From the NCBI GenBank assembly GCA_002255365.1, contig NCBI01000008.1, positions 18,643 through 82,642 on the forward strand: 64,000 bases of DNA. Reading direction: 5' to 3'. Below the pieces are notes generated by a model, which saw only the letters and a program-made list of their open reading frames with translations, searched no databases and was not told the DNA's origin. Made by a program: the position numbers and the translations under genes. Positions 33,484 to 43,298 of the stretch are shown here, in pieces. Origin of the DNA: Chromatiales bacterium 21-64-14. Lineage in GTDB: Bacteria > Pseudomonadota > Gammaproteobacteria > 21-64-14. How positions within the stretch are numbered: the stretch's first letter is position 1; each line of letters begins with the position of its first letter.

Positions 33484-33501
33484 CCGGGTTTCAGCCCGGG
33501 A
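33484..33501. other. Stem-loop after the S41 protease gene
   Basis: CCCGGG-TTTCAG-CCCGGG, extended by outer pairs ACT/AGT and GAC/GTC. No T-run follows in either direction, so it is not a clear intrinsic terminator; it may protect the 3' end of the mRNA. Confidence 0.4.
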
Positions 33502-33669
33502 GTAGTCCGTCGGGGGGGCTGGCGCGATGCGTGGTCCGGGCGTCGGAGTGCGCCGGGGGGTAAATCCGGGAGAGACCATCCCCTGTGGGCGTTACGCCGG
33601 CCAGCGGCGGCCCATCGGTAAGCGGAGTCAGCCGGCCTGTCGGGTCCGGCTGGCGAAACCCGGTCCGGC

Positions 33670-33813
33670 CTACTTCGGAACCGGTTCAGCAGACGGGCGT
33701 GGAGCCCGCAGCCTCTTTTTCTGCAATTCCTGGATCCGCTGCTGTTCCCTGAACTCACGTCGAACGCTGAACAGGGTGTATGCCTTGGTCAGTTCCCTTT
33801 TAAAAAAGCGCAT
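33670..33813 (-). CDS. Small basic protein, 47 aa
   Basis: Starts MRFFKRELTKAYTLFSVRRE, with the remainder a charged amphipathic helix (REQQRIQELQKKRLRAPRP) ending SAEPVPK. GAGGAGGG lies seven bases before the ATG, an excellent ribosome-binding site. That is the main reason to call it, as no family is recognised. The frame extends to 33894 upstream but the ribosome-binding site favours this start. A sequence resembling TTGCTT...TATAAG about 60 bases upstream could be its promoter. Confidence 0.55.
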   Translation of the reverse strand: MRFFKRELTKAYTLFSVRREFREQQRIQELQKKRLRAPRPSAEPVPK

Positions 33814-34464
33814 TGGCGATCCCTCCTCGGCCACCACGCACAGCGACACCTTATACAAAACCCTGCGGAAAGCAAGTTCTGTGACGTGGTTCACACTTTG
33901 CCCCGGGCCTACTCCACGCCCTCAGGCAAGCGGATTTCCGTTCCTCGGACAGGTGGTATCCGCGCAGTCCGCACGCCGGAAACCCGCACAGGCTAGGTGT
34001 CATTGCGTACTTGCCATGACTCGTTAGAACGGTAGACAAGGCAGGAGTTCCAGCGCTTGGTTCCCCGCACCCCACAGGGACTGGAACGGCCCACGAACCG
34101 CGCCCCAGGGGAATATGGTCGGTAGGGATAACCGGTCCAGTTTTCATCGGCCGCGGCGCGGTTTTGTCACCGACACAAATACACCGGGCCTGGCCCGCTG
34201 CCGAACCTGACCGGGCCGGAGTGCTTGCCAGGGGAGGCCTCCCCGGGTCATTGTGACGCCGTGGTGCGGCGAGAAGTTAGCCCTTAACGCCCATGTTTTC
34301 GTCGCATACCGCCAACGATGCGCATCGCCGATTGAAAAGCCTTCGTCGCGTGTTCATGCCCATCGCTACCAGACGATCATTCAGACCCGATGTTAGGGCC
34401 CGAGCGGGTCAACCGGGTCCGCCTAGGCCCAAGGCTGGGGCGTCATCGGTAATGACCGCGGCCA
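33814..34464. other. 650-base stretch without recognised gene
   Basis: No open frame has both a ribosome-binding site and believable composition. A perfect 14-base palindrome GGGGAGGCCTCCCC lies at 34231-34244. No tRNA cloverleaf or T-run terminator was seen. The base composition is somewhat lower in GC towards 34300-34460. Confidence 0.3.
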
Positions 34465-34902
34465 CTAACCGAGTACTGGTTTGCGCTGTACGGTGAGTGC
34501 GAGCCACAACGCGGTGGTATAACCCCAGACCAGATTCAAGGCCAGGATCAGCAGAGGTGTCATCGTACCCAGCTCAAGACCCCAATAGCCCTTTTTCAGC
34601 TTCAACGGAAAGACGATCAGAAGCTGCACTGCACAGGGGATCAGGCTCAAGAACGTCGCACGGATATAAAGAGGCTGGAGCCGGAACAGCGGCAACAGAA
34701 ACAGCAGTCCCCAAATCCCACCCCAGACGACCCGTAAATAGAGCCACCCCGGGGTGAACGCCGGTGTCAGGGAAATCCCCAGCAGCGTGTTGACCCCGGT
34801 TACGCCGAAGAACCACGCGGCGAAACTGTTGGCGGCGCCGCCGATACCCCCAGCGGCGAAATACAGGCTGGCACGCGTCAGAAAATCAGGTTCCTGTGTC
34901 AT
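34465..34902 (-). CDS. Small integral membrane protein, unknown
   Basis: 145 residues with about four hydrophobic helices (12-30, 45-72, 78-100, 113-137). Residues near 14-30 read AAGGIGGAANSFAAWFFGVTG. Its start codon lies within the end of the DoxX-like gene (17-base overlap), preceded by GAGGGGAAAGGTC, so the two are translated from one mRNA. No charged catalytic motif is visible and the family is not recognised. Confidence 0.7.
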   Translation of the reverse strand: MTQEPDFLTRASLYFAAGGIGGAANSFAAWFFGVTGVNTLLGISLTPAFTPGWLYLRVVWGGIWGLLFLLPLFRLQPLYIRATFLSLIPCAVQLLIVFPLKLKKGYWGLELGTMTPLLILALNLVWGYTTALWLALTVQRKPVLG

Positions 34903-35398
34903 GACCTTTCCCCTCGGCGCTGGTTGGGTTTCTCGATGGGCGCCTCTTGGCGAGCCCGCTTCGGATATGAGTCCAGGTCAACAGCGTGTCCTCCTCCTTT
35001 AACAGAAATAGTGTCACGCAGGCGGCGAGCATCGGCCAGGACGCGAAATAGAGGAGATTCTTATCGTGGAACGGTGTCAGGTAGGCGTGGTATGCCGATG
35101 CCGTAGAAATCAGATGCAGTACCAGAACGACCCCGTAACTGAACAGTTTCAGTACACCGAATAGAAAAAGCACGATCACCACCAATTCCAGGGCGCCAAT
35201 CACCGGCGTCCAGGCAGCGCCGAATTGCGGCAGAAAATCCTTGTGACGCATCGGCCGGACAAACTTGTCCAGCGTCCACAGGAAGAAGACGATAAAGACG
35301 CCCAGGCGTAGCAGCAACAGGGCGGCGGCCACCTTCCGGCCGTCGCATTCCTGGAAGCGGGATCGCCCCGGCCGGCGCGGGTTTTCGGAGTCGGCCAT
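34886..35398 (-). CDS. DoxX-like small membrane protein
   Basis: 170 residues with four hydrophobic segments (23-46, 64-86, 88-105, 118-134). LLLRLGVFIVFFLWTLDKFVRPMRHKDFLPQFG and IGALELVVIVLFLFGVLKLFSYGVVLVLHLISTASAYHAYLTPFHDKNLLYFASWP follow the DoxX pattern of an Arg-bearing first helix, a middle Glu helix and H-x-D loops. DoxX-like proteins are linked to quinone or thiol chemistry, but this protein's role is unknown. It is first in a two-gene unit with the downstream membrane protein. Confidence 0.65.
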   Translation of the reverse strand: MADSENPRRPGRSRFQECDGRKVAAALLLLRLGVFIVFFLWTLDKFVRPMRHKDFLPQFGAAWTPVIGALELVVIVLFLFGVLKLFSYGVVLVLHLISTASAYHAYLTPFHDKNLLYFASWPMLAACVTLFLLKEEDTLLTWTHIRSGLAKRRPSRNPTSAEGKGHDTGT

Positions 35399-35669
35399 GA
35401 CCGTAGTCGTGCCCCGGGGTGGAGTGCGGTATTGAATAGGGTGTTGGATGAACAGTGCTAAGACGTAGGCCGTAACGCGGATATTCCCGTACCCACTACG
35501 GAACGCTGAGCGCAGCGGCCTTGAGAGTGCTCACCACGGTGTGGGCAGCCCTCATACGCCTTAACGCCACACGTAGCCGACAAAAAAACAGTAAACATGA
35601 ATCTGTACCCATTCGCCACGACAAACGCTTAGTAGCGACCAGTCGCTGTGCGATGCCGTCCGCGTCTAG
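35399..35669. other. Spacer between the DoxX-like gene and the IS3 relic
   Basis: AT-richer than the surroundings (CAAAAAAACAGTAAACATGA near 35580). Short frames on both strands have no ribosome-binding site. It may be part of the degraded insertion sequence. Confidence 0.3.
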
Positions 35670-35750
35670 GTTGATTTCTACAACCGCGTGCAACTACATT
35701 CATTGCTGGGATATCGGTCACCATTGGAGTTCGAGCGGATGCGCAGCTAC
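35670..35750 (+). mobile_element. IS3-family transposase C-terminal remnant
   Basis: The reading VDFYNRVQLHSLLGYRSPLE followed by FERM matches the conserved end of IS3-type OrfB transposases (YN--R-H--LGY-SP--FE). A stop lies immediately upstream in frame, and no catalytic DDE domain or terminal inverted repeats are present. It is a short relic next to the end of the metal-efflux operon. Confidence 0.65.
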
Positions 35751-35843
35751 CCGCCGGATGTCCACTTCGTCGAAGGAACCCGCATCTACGAACTGATAGC
35801 ACTATGCCGCCCTCTGGAGCGGCCGTTCTTTCGCTCCTGGCTT

Positions 35844-36605
35844 TTAAGGCCCGCCCCGTTCCCCGCCGCCGGGCGGGCGACGATGGTCTACAACATCCGC
35901 TGGATGGTCTCCGGACTCGGCGATTCGCCCGTCCGCGAACTGAATCACGCGGTCGACTTCCCCGATCAGGCGATGGTCATGGGTAACGACGAGAACGGCG
36001 GTATTGTTCTCGTCGGAGACCCGTCGAAGCAACCGCATGACGTTCAGGGCCCGGTCGGTGTCGAGGCTTGCAGTCGGTTCGTCGGCCAGTATGATCTTCG
36101 GGTTGTTGGCCAGCGCCCTGGCCACCGCGACGCGCTGCTGCTCGCCGCCGGAAAGCTGATTCGGGTATAGCGAGGTTCGGTCGGCAACTTCGAGATAGCT
36201 AAGCAACTCGCGTGCCCGTGCTTCCGCCGGTTTGCCGCCCACTCCCGCCAGGTTCAGCGGTAATAGGACGTTCTCCTTGGCGGTCAGGAACGGAATCAGA
36301 TTGGGGGCCTGGAAGATAAAGCCGATCTTTTCGCGCCGGAGGCGCGCCAAGTCGGGGGGACGCCCACCATAGATATCTTCGTTTTCGATCAACAGTTGTC
36401 CACCGGTCGGAGGGGTTACCAGCCCTAGAATAGTGAGCAGAGTGGTCTTTCCTGAACCGCTCGGGCCCATAATTGCGAACAACTCACCAGGCCGCACGTC
36501 AAGATCAATTCCCCTGAGAGCTTCGACCCGGGTGCGGCCCTGCCCATAGACCTTGGTGAGCCCTTTGACTTGAATCGCATGGCTGGTTTTTTCGGGCTGG
36601 GTCAT
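35844..36605 (-). CDS. ABC exporter ATP-binding protein (DevA/MacB-type)
   Basis: 253 residues. Walker A GPSGSGKTT near 48, Q-loop FIFQAPNLIPFLTAKENV near 97, signature LSGGEQQRVAVARAL near 148, Walker B IILADEPTASLD near 168 and H-loop VVTHDHR near 202. This is the LolD/MacB/DevA class that powers mechanotransmission exporters. It starts at ATG 36605, directly after the permease stop (36608). It is last in a seven-gene leftward operon with its own permease, HlyD adaptor and outer-membrane factor. Its substrate is probably the metal or metal complex handled by the operon, as inference. Confidence 0.9.
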   Translation of the reverse strand: MTQPEKTSHAIQVKGLTKVYGQGRTRVEALRGIDLDVRPGELFAIMGPSGSGKTTLLTILGLVTPPTGGQLLIENEDIYGGRPPDLARLRREKIGFIFQAPNLIPFLTAKENVLLPLNLAGVGGKPAEARARELLSYLEVADRTSLYPNQLSGGEQQRVAVARALANNPKIILADEPTASLDTDRALNVMRLLRRVSDENNTAVLVVTHDHRLIGEVDRVIQFADGRIAESGDHPADVVDHRRPPGGGERGGP

Positions 36606-36607
36606 GC

Positions 36608-37900
36608 TCAACCGACTCCGAGTACGCTGCGAGGGTCCACGCGCATCGCCTTGCGAACTGCGAGCACGCTCGCCAGGATTGCCACGAGTGTCATGGCGAC
36701 GAGCATCTGCGCAATGTCGCCGGGGGTCGCAACGACGCGGCGCGGAAAATACGGTTCAATAAGCAGTTCCAGTGCACTCCCCACCAGGGTGCCGACAATC
36801 CCCATGAAAAGCGCTTCCTGGAGTATCATCCGGTACACCACCGCGCCGGGTGCGCCGAGTAGCTTGAGCATGGCGATCTCGTGCAGTTTATCCAGAGTGA
36901 AGTTATAGATGATTAGACCGATCACGAGCCCCGCGATCAGAACCAGGATGTCGCGGAACAACGCCAGCTGGAACAGAATCAACCGGTTCGATCCCATGAG
37001 CTGCATATTGACGGCTTGGGCGGCCGTATAGACCTGTAGGTGCTGCCAGCGGCGGATGCGTTTCGCCACGGCGCGAGCGGATACGCCGGGCTGCACTTTG
37101 ACCGCGATCGCGTTGATGAACCGTGTGTTTCCCGCCAGTTTAACCGCCTTGGCCGCCAATGGCCTGGCTAGTCGCGGTCGAGTGGCCGAGAGCCCAAAAA
37201 AATCTTGCTCCACATGGGATCGGACGCTGCGAAAGAGATCGGGGTCGAGCTGAAAAATGATATTCTGCGCATCCAGCAGGGTGGTGTAGATCACCGGGTC
37301 GGCGGTAAAGGCAACCACGTTCTTCGTTAGACCGACCACCGTGTAGTCAAAGTTTCCTAGGCGAAGGTGTTGCCCGACGTGAAATCCGGTCTTAACGTCG
37401 GCCACGATTTCATAGTGGCTCGCCTCGATTCCACGCCCGGCTACGATGACAGGCGGCCCGCCGATTCTTCCGGGCTCGTAGCCGATGACGACGAACCGCT
37501 GGACCTTGGGGATCGCCATCCACCCGGGTTTTACCATCGTGGCGGTGTTCAGCAGTGTGTTCATATACATGAACTTCATCAGTCGCGTGGGATGTGGCAT
37601 GACCGCAACGTGTTCCCACGCGGTTACGATCGGGCTCGCCTGGGCGACGCCGGGCATCGCGGCAATGGAGTGATAGATGTATTCAGGGAGCCGGGAGATC
37701 TCCACGAAGGGCCCCAGGGTCCGTTTCTGAACCACCCAGAGATTGGCCCCCGTTTTATCGATAATCGTTGCGGAGTCGAGAATAACCCCACGGATGATTC
37801 CACCGATTGCAACGACTACCATGATCAGCAATGACACGCCGATAGTGGAGCTGTAAAACTTCAGGCCATGGTAACGGACGTCCTTGATCGCGAGGTTCAT
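36608..37900 (-). CDS. ABC exporter permease (DevC/MacB/FtsX type)
   Basis: 430 residues. One N-terminal helix (18-40, FYSSTIGVSLLIMVVVAIGGIIRG) is followed by a periplasmic domain of about 240 residues (MPGVAQASPIVTAWEHVAV...; VKTGFHVGQHLRLGNFDYTVVGL). Three C-terminal helices form the FtsX domain (LFRDILVLIAGLVIGLIIYNFTLDKLHEIAMLKLLGAPGAVVYRMILQEA...). This topology is that of MacB/DevC permeases that squeeze substrates from the periplasm through TolC-like ducts. Its start overlaps the end of the HlyD gene (ATGA) and it is followed at once by its ATPase gene. Confidence 0.88.
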   Translation of the reverse strand: MNLAIKDVRYHGLKFYSSTIGVSLLIMVVVAIGGIIRGVILDSATIIDKTGANLWVVQKRTLGPFVEISRLPEYIYHSIAAMPGVAQASPIVTAWEHVAVMPHPTRLMKFMYMNTLLNTATMVKPGWMAIPKVQRFVVIGYEPGRIGGPPVIVAGRGIEASHYEIVADVKTGFHVGQHLRLGNFDYTVVGLTKNVVAFTADPVIYTTLLDAQNIIFQLDPDLFRSVRSHVEQDFFGLSATRPRLARPLAAKAVKLAGNTRFINAIAVKVQPGVSARAVAKRIRRWQHLQVYTAAQAVNMQLMGSNRLILFQLALFRDILVLIAGLVIGLIIYNFTLDKLHEIAMLKLLGAPGAVVYRMILQEALFMGIVGTLVGSALELLIEPYFPRRVVATPGDIAQMLVAMTLVAILASVLAVRKAMRVDPRSVLGVG

Positions 37901-39060
37901 GAATTCGATCCCGCCGCCTTCGACATGCTGCGGAGGAAAGGACGCACGGTTTCCCCCGGCCTCAGCCCCGCCGGGTGCAGTGCCACCCGTTCGTTCGGTT
38001 GGAGCCGACCTGCGATGGCGACCATGGGGTTCCGTGGACTGCGAGCCAGGACCGTAACTTGCTGCCTGCGGATCTTGTGGTTCGGGCCGACGCTCAGTAC
38101 GAAGACGTGGTTTCCTATGGTGAGCAGCGCGGTGTCCGGGACCACCAGCGCATCTTTCGCCTCCCCAACCTTGATATAGACGTTGGCCCATTGTCCGAGT
38201 TGGAACCGGTCGGAGGGAATCCGGAAGGTGACCTCCGCGACCATTTCCTCGGTGGCTTGGTCGGCCTGCGGATCGATCCGCAGGACACGGCCTGCAAGAG
38301 GCGCGTTTTCACGCCCGCGAAGGATGACGGTCGCCGGCTGGTCCGGCCGGATCTTTCCGGTGAAGTTTTGATCGATGAAGGTATCGACGTAGATCAGGTT
38401 GGTGTCGGCGACCAAGAACATCGGCTGCCCCGGGACCACGGATACGCCTGGAACGGACCATCGCCGGATCACGAGTCCGCCGAACAGCGCGGGAATTCGC
38501 GTCAACGAGAGTTGGTATTCGACATCTCGCAACTCGGCCGCGGCGGCCCGTACCACGCTCCGCGCCACGGCATAGCGCGCGCGGTATCGCTGATATTCCT
38601 CAATGCCCACGGCCCCGGAGGGCTGGAGCCGCTTCTCGCGCAGCCATTCGCGCTTGCGCTCCCCGGCCTTCGCCCTGTCGGCCGCGAGTCGCGCGCGCGC
38701 GGCATCTACTTTGTGGCGAAGACCGGTTTGATCGAGGATGGCGATCACTTGGCCGCGGCGAACGCTATCGCCTTGGTCGACAAAGACCCGTTCGACCCGG
38801 CCCGTGATCTTCGAGCTGATGTTCGCGAGCACATCGGCGGTCACGGTGCCGGTGCCCTCGACTTCGGCGGCCACGGTTCCGCGGGTCACCTTCGCAACCG
38901 GGACGGCCGGCGGCCGCAGGACCGTAAAGCGAAGCACCACCGCCAGCACTACCAGGATGAGCAGCATCAAGGTGACGCGTCGGATCGATGGCCGTATCTT
39001 GGCATCTGTTCGGTCGGTCGATTGCGGTCCCGCTCGGAGGCGTGTAAAGAGAGATTTCAT
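37897..39060 (-). CDS. HlyD-family periplasmic adaptor
   Basis: 387 residues. One N-terminal anchor helix (about 25-45), a lipoyl/biotinyl half-motif (TGTVTADVLANISSKITGRVERVFVDQGDSVRRGQVIAILD), an alpha-helical hairpin (KVDAARARLAADRAKAGERKREWLREKRL), the second lipoyl half and beta-barrel (VIRRWSVPGVSVVPGQPMFLVADTN; DQPATVILRG) and a membrane-proximal domain. It bridges the inner-membrane permease and the outer-membrane factor. The start used is ATG 39060; GTG 39072 is also in frame and overlaps the stop of the outer-membrane factor gene. Confidence 0.9.
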   Translation of the reverse strand: MKSLFTRLRAGPQSTDRTDAKIRPSIRRVTLMLLILVVLAVVLRFTVLRPPAVPVAKVTRGTVAAEVEGTGTVTADVLANISSKITGRVERVFVDQGDSVRRGQVIAILDQTGLRHKVDAARARLAADRAKAGERKREWLREKRLQPSGAVGIEEYQRYRARYAVARSVVRAAAAELRDVEYQLSLTRIPALFGGLVIRRWSVPGVSVVPGQPMFLVADTNLIYVDTFIDQNFTGKIRPDQPATVILRGRENAPLAGRVLRIDPQADQATEEMVAEVTFRIPSDRFQLGQWANVYIKVGEAKDALVVPDTALLTIGNHVFVLSVGPNHKIRRQQVTVLARSPRNPMVAIAGRLQPNERVALHPAGLRPGETVRPFLRSMSKAAGSNS

Positions 39061-39068
39061 GGTGGTTG

Positions 39069-40664
39069 TCACCGATTCATGGATTCATGACGATATTCCG
39101 GCCCGGGGGTCGCACTGTATGACCGGTTGCCGTTTCCGGTCGCTCCAGACGGAACCGAACATTCGGTGCACCGCGTCGGGTTGACCCATCCCCCGCCACC
39201 CAGGGCCACGAATAGCTGGGCACTGTCCAGATACCGGTTACCTTTGGCCTGGATGTAGCGAAGGCGTGCTTCCTGGTAGCGGCGCTCGGCGGCGAGCAAT
39301 CGGAGCCGGCTGGTTTTCCCTGCTCGGTAGCGAAGCCGTTGAAGGGACAGGGTCGAGCGGGAGGCGTCAAGCGCGTGGCGCGCGGCATTGACCAGTTCGG
39401 CGTCATGCCCGAGCGCGCGCAGGACATCTGCGACCTGTTGGAAGGACACCAGTACCGTCTGGCGGTAGATCGCCAACGTGGCGTGGAATTGGGCGACTGC
39501 CGCGCGTTTTTGCGCCCGCAATGAGCCACCATGGAAAATGGGTGCGGTGAGCCCCGATGCCAGGGTCCATACCAGGTTGGCGCCTTCCCCAAGGGAAGTG
39601 GCCGCGAGGGCGGCAGTACCGAACGAGGCGGAGAGCCTGAAGTCCGGGTACATCCTGGCATCGGCCACGCCGACGGCGGCGCTGGAGGCGTGGAGGCGGG
39701 CCTGCGCCGCGAGAATGTCGGGGCGATGGCGGACCAATGCCGATGGCAGGCTGACGGGCAGCTTGGTCGGAAGGGTGAAATCCGCCAATGTAAGCGCAGG
39801 CGGCGTCCACTGCGCGGGGAGTTCCCCGACTAGCGTTGCGAGGGCGTCCTCGGCAGCGGCCAACCGTTGTCGGAGGGGTGGCAATAGGGCGCGGTCGTTG
39901 GAAAGTTGGAATTCAGCGGCCAACGGATGGGTTCGGGCCACCTTGCCCACGGCGAATTTCTCGCGCACGAGGGCAAGGGTGTTCCGATCGGCGGCGACGA
40001 GGGCCTCGGCCGCGTGGATCTGCGACCGCAGCGAGGCGGCCGTGATCGCCGCGGTGACGGCATTTCCGGAAACCGCCAGCTGCGCGGCCGCGAGCTGATA
40101 GACTCGAGTTTCCGCCTGCGCCGCGCGCTTTTCCACCTGCCGCGCGGTAAGACCAAAGACATCGGGATCGAAGCTCGCGATGGTCCCGACCGAATAGAGG
40201 TTGAAAGTGGGGAGATTGTGGTTGGGCCGGATCCCGAGCGCGATCGGCGGCCCCTTCAGGCGCTCGGCGGAGGCGCCGGCATCAATCTGCGGGTAATAGG
40301 CACCACGTGCCTGGGCCACCAGCTGTTGGGCCTGGGCAAGCCTTGCTTTGGCCGCGCTGATGGTGGGGCTTGCGGAGAGCGCCTGCCGCACGACGGTGTC
40401 CAACGCCGGTGATCGGAACAGCCGCCACCACGCGGCCGGGATCGCCTGGCCGGTCAACAGGCGCTGTGAAGGCTCGGACGCGCCCGGTACCAGGTTCGGG
40501 GCGGTCCCCTCTGCGGTGTAGGTCGTTACATTCGGTGGCGCGGGACGGACAAAACTCGGTCCGACCGCGCATCCGCCGATCAGTGCGACCAGCACGCCGA
40601 GGGCCACGGCGCGGCCGCGGTGCCGGTCCCCTGTCGGTGAAGGACACGCACGCCCGTCCGTCAT
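39069..40664 (-). CDS. NodT/TolC-type outer-membrane efflux lipoprotein
   Basis: 531 residues from ATG 40664. Lipoprotein signal ending LIGGC, then two repeats of the outer-membrane-efflux-protein fold: WWRLFRSPALDTVVRQALSASPTISAAKARLAQAQ and IRP/LPSALVRHRPDILAAQARLHASSAAVGVADARMYPDFRLSASFG. These are hallmarks of the NodT subfamily (RPDI-AAE/Q--L-A--A-IG-A-A--P). It forms the trimeric duct for the adjacent HlyD/ABC pump. An ATG at 40775 overlaps the stop of the ATPase gene (TGATG) and could be the true, translationally coupled start, but it would place about 70 residues before the lipobox. Confidence 0.88.
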   Translation of the reverse strand: MTDGRACPSPTGDRHRGRAVALGVLVALIGGCAVGPSFVRPAPPNVTTYTAEGTAPNLVPGASEPSQRLLTGQAIPAAWWRLFRSPALDTVVRQALSASPTISAAKARLAQAQQLVAQARGAYYPQIDAGASAERLKGPPIALGIRPNHNLPTFNLYSVGTIASFDPDVFGLTARQVEKRAAQAETRVYQLAAAQLAVSGNAVTAAITAASLRSQIHAAEALVAADRNTLALVREKFAVGKVARTHPLAAEFQLSNDRALLPPLRQRLAAAEDALATLVGELPAQWTPPALTLADFTLPTKLPVSLPSALVRHRPDILAAQARLHASSAAVGVADARMYPDFRLSASFGTAALAATSLGEGANLVWTLASGLTAPIFHGGSLRAQKRAAVAQFHATLAIYRQTVLVSFQQVADVLRALGHDAELVNAARHALDASRSTLSLQRLRYRAGKTSRLRLLAAERRYQEARLRYIQAKGNRYLDSAQLFVALGGGGWVNPTRCTECSVPSGATGNGNRSYSATPGPEYRHESMNR

Positions 40665-40774
40665 GATGCCGCTGCGCCTATCGCAGGGGGGGCAATACTG
40701 GGGAACGCGAATCCGGAGCGGATGGGTCAGGAACCGCGTCGGTGCGTCGGGTCCAGGAGAACGATTGACGTCCA

Positions 40775-43234
40775 TCAGATCGGTGTCTCCGTTCCCTGAG
40801 CCGGCGCTTGTCCGACACCCCCCACGGCGCCGAAGAACAGCGCGGAACGTCCCGACAGCGAGTTAATGAAGATGGCAGTGACGCTGGTGGCCATGGCGAC
40901 CATGGCCCACACCGGGTTGATCAGGCCGGTGGCGGCGAGCGGGATGCCGATGCCGTTGAACAGGAACGCGAGCGTAATGTTCTGCAGCAACTTGCGGTAG
41001 GAGCGGCGGCTGATCTCGTAGGCTGCCCGCACGCCATCGAGGCGGCGATTGAGCAGAATGACGTCGGCGGCGTCGATGGCGATGTCGGTACCGCTGCCCA
41101 TGGCGATGCCGACGTCGGCCTGCATCAGCGCGGGGGCGTCGTTGATGCCGTCTCCGATCATCGCCACGCGGCCGCGTCCCCGCTCTTTGTTCTGGATCCG
41201 GCGGATGGTGTCCGCCTTGGACTGCGGCAGTACCCCGGCGTATACCTCGTCGATACCGGCCTGCGCCGCCATGCGGCGTGCCGCCCGTTCGTTGTCGCCG
41301 GTCAGCAGTGCGACGCGCATCCCGAGGCCCCGCAGCCGGCGGACGGTCGCGGCAGCATCGGCACGCAGCGCGTCCCCCAGCGCCACGATGCCCAACAGCT
41401 TACCGGTGCGGGCGAGGGCGATGACGGTGCGGCCCGCTTCTTCCAGACGTGCGACGGCGTCGCTCAACGGGGTAAGATCCACGCCGCGCCCGGTCAGGAA
41501 CGTCGGGCTGCCGACCAGGATTTCATCGCCGCCCACCGTCGCGATGACCCCTTTGCCCGCCACGGCATCGAAGCGTTCCACTTCGGGAAGCGCGAGCCCG
41601 GCGTCGAAGGCCGCTTCGACCACGGCCTGTCCCAGTGGATGCTCGGACTGGGCCTCGACGGCCGCGGCGATCCCGAGCAGCGTATCCGAGTCGACGCCGT
41701 GGGTCTCGATCTCGTGCACCGCGGGCCGGCCCTCGGTCAGCGTGCCGGTCTTGTCGAAGACTACGGTTTTCACCAGGCGCAGGGCCTGGAACGACTCGCC
41801 GGTGCGCATCAGAACGCCGCGTTCGGCCGCCTCACCGGCGCCGCGTACGATGGACAGCGGCGCGGAGATGCCCACCGCGCATGGGTAGCCCATCACCAGG
41901 ACCGAGAGTCCGGCGAACACCGCGCGTTGAAGGTCGAGTCCGTGTCCGGCCAGCATCGGGCCGACCAGCCAAGCGGCGAAGGCGGTGGCGGCGATCCCGA
42001 GTACCGTGGGGGTGTAGGCGCGCAGTACGCGGTCGACCACGTGCAGCAGGCCCGGTTTGAGCGCGCGCGCATCCTCGACGCTGCGGATCACGCGCTGCAG
42101 AAAACTTTCTTCACCGATCGCGGTCACCTGCACCAGCAGCGTCCCGGACCCGTTGACGGCGCCGCCCGCGACCTGTGAGCCGACGGCCTTGTCCACCGGC
42201 AGCGGCTCGCCGGTGATCAGCGACTCGTCTACCACCGAATGACCCTCGACTACCTCTCCGTCGACGGGGATGCGCTCGCCGGGACGGATACGCACGTGGT
42301 CGCGGGTCTGCACGTCCTTGATCGGAACCCGCTGCTCACGTCCGTCGCGCAACACACGCGCCGTGTCCGGCTGCAGGTCGAGGAGCTTTTTGACCGCCTG
42401 GGAGCTGCGGGTCTTGACGATCAGCGACAGCCATTCGGAGAAGATGTGGTAGGTCAGGACCATCACCGCCACCGCGAAGAACGGGGCGGTGGGGTAGTGC
42501 GGTCGGCCGGTCGCGAGGCCGATGACGCCGCCGGTGACGGCGGCGAACGCGCCGATCTCGACCAGGACGTGTTGATTGAGGATTCCGCGGCGCAGCGCCT
42601 GTACGGCCATGCGCAGGATATGCGGACCGATACCGAAGATCAGCGCCAATGCCAGGGCGCCGGTGAGCCACGGGACCGCGTCCGCGAGCGGCCCCGCCAC
42701 ACGCAGCGCGAACAGAATGCCCCCGCCGCCGGCGAGCGCCAGTGCCCCGGCGGCCGCGCGCGCGGCCCCGCGGTGGTACAGGACCGCGAAGGTGAAGGCG
42801 ATCAGGCTCAGGAACACGAACCCCGATAGCGCTAGGGCCCAGGGGTTCGTCGGACTGGCGATGAGGCCGATCGCTGCCAGGCTCGCGGCCAGCGCCGTCA
42901 GAAATCGATTGCGCTCCCGTACCAGCGCCCGCTCCTGGACCTCGAACGGTTCCACTTTGCGCGGGTCGGAAAGCGTGTAGCCGATGTCGGTGAGGGTACC
43001 CATGAGCGTGTCGGCCGAGGTCACGGTCGGGTCAAACTCGACCAGCGCCTGTTCATGGGTCAGGCTGACCGACACCTTGTGCACGCCCGGCCGGCGGCCG
43101 AGCGCCTGTTCGATGGTCCCGGTGCACAGCGAGCAGTGCAGGCCGCCGATGTGCGCGCGCACACGCCGCAGCGTCGGGCTCGCAGTGGCTTCCTCACTCC
43201 AAAGTTCGGATACCGCAGTTGCGTTGGCGTTCAT
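40775..43234 (-). CDS. P1B-type heavy-metal ATPase with YPC metal motif
   Basis: 819 residues. An N-terminal HMA domain has metal-binding C34-S-L-C37 ([15 protein letters not shown]). Membrane helices lie near 112-155, 165-210 and 222-270. The actuator contains TGEPLP near 341. In helix 6 the usual CPC is Y450-P451-C452 (GYPCAVG). Phosphorylation site D494 (DKTGT), HP motif H532-P533 (SEHPLG) and a hinge [12 protein letters not shown] follow. The overall form is that of Cu+/Zn2+ exporters that push metal from cytoplasm to periplasm. Loss of the first CPC cysteine makes the metal uncertain. Third gene of the operon; the HMA chaperone gene lies upstream. AGAGGTG precedes the ATG. Confidence 0.9.
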   Translation of the reverse strand: MNANATAVSELWSEEATASPTLRRVRAHIGGLHCSLCTGTIEQALGRRPGVHKVSVSLTHEQALVEFDPTVTSADTLMGTLTDIGYTLSDPRKVEPFEVQERALVRERNRFLTALAASLAAIGLIASPTNPWALALSGFVFLSLIAFTFAVLYHRGAARAAAGALALAGGGGILFALRVAGPLADAVPWLTGALALALIFGIGPHILRMAVQALRRGILNQHVLVEIGAFAAVTGGVIGLATGRPHYPTAPFFAVAVMVLTYHIFSEWLSLIVKTRSSQAVKKLLDLQPDTARVLRDGREQRVPIKDVQTRDHVRIRPGERIPVDGEVVEGHSVVDESLITGEPLPVDKAVGSQVAGGAVNGSGTLLVQVTAIGEESFLQRVIRSVEDARALKPGLLHVVDRVLRAYTPTVLGIAATAFAAWLVGPMLAGHGLDLQRAVFAGLSVLVMGYPCAVGISAPLSIVRGAGEAAERGVLMRTGESFQALRLVKTVVFDKTGTLTEGRPAVHEIETHGVDSDTLLGIAAAVEAQSEHPLGQAVVEAAFDAGLALPEVERFDAVAGKGVIATVGGDEILVGSPTFLTGRGVDLTPLSDAVARLEEAGRTVIALARTGKLLGIVALGDALRADAAATVRRLRGLGMRVALLTGDNERAARRMAAQAGIDEVYAGVLPQSKADTIRRIQNKERGRGRVAMIGDGINDAPALMQADVGIAMGSGTDIAIDAADVILLNRRLDGVRAAYEISRRSYRKLLQNITLAFLFNGIGIPLAATGLINPVWAMVAMATSVTAIFINSLSGRSALFFGAVGGVGQAPAQGTETPI

Positions 43235-43298
43235 GATGCACCTCTGGAAGAATCAGGTAATCGCGCCGCCCGCTCACTGCCCGGCGCGGTGGCGTCCG

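Noticed and set aside
35688..36170. Rightward frame over the start of the ABC ATPase gene
   Set aside because: Only its first codons match the IS3 relic; the rest is the reverse complement of the conserved ATPase gene.
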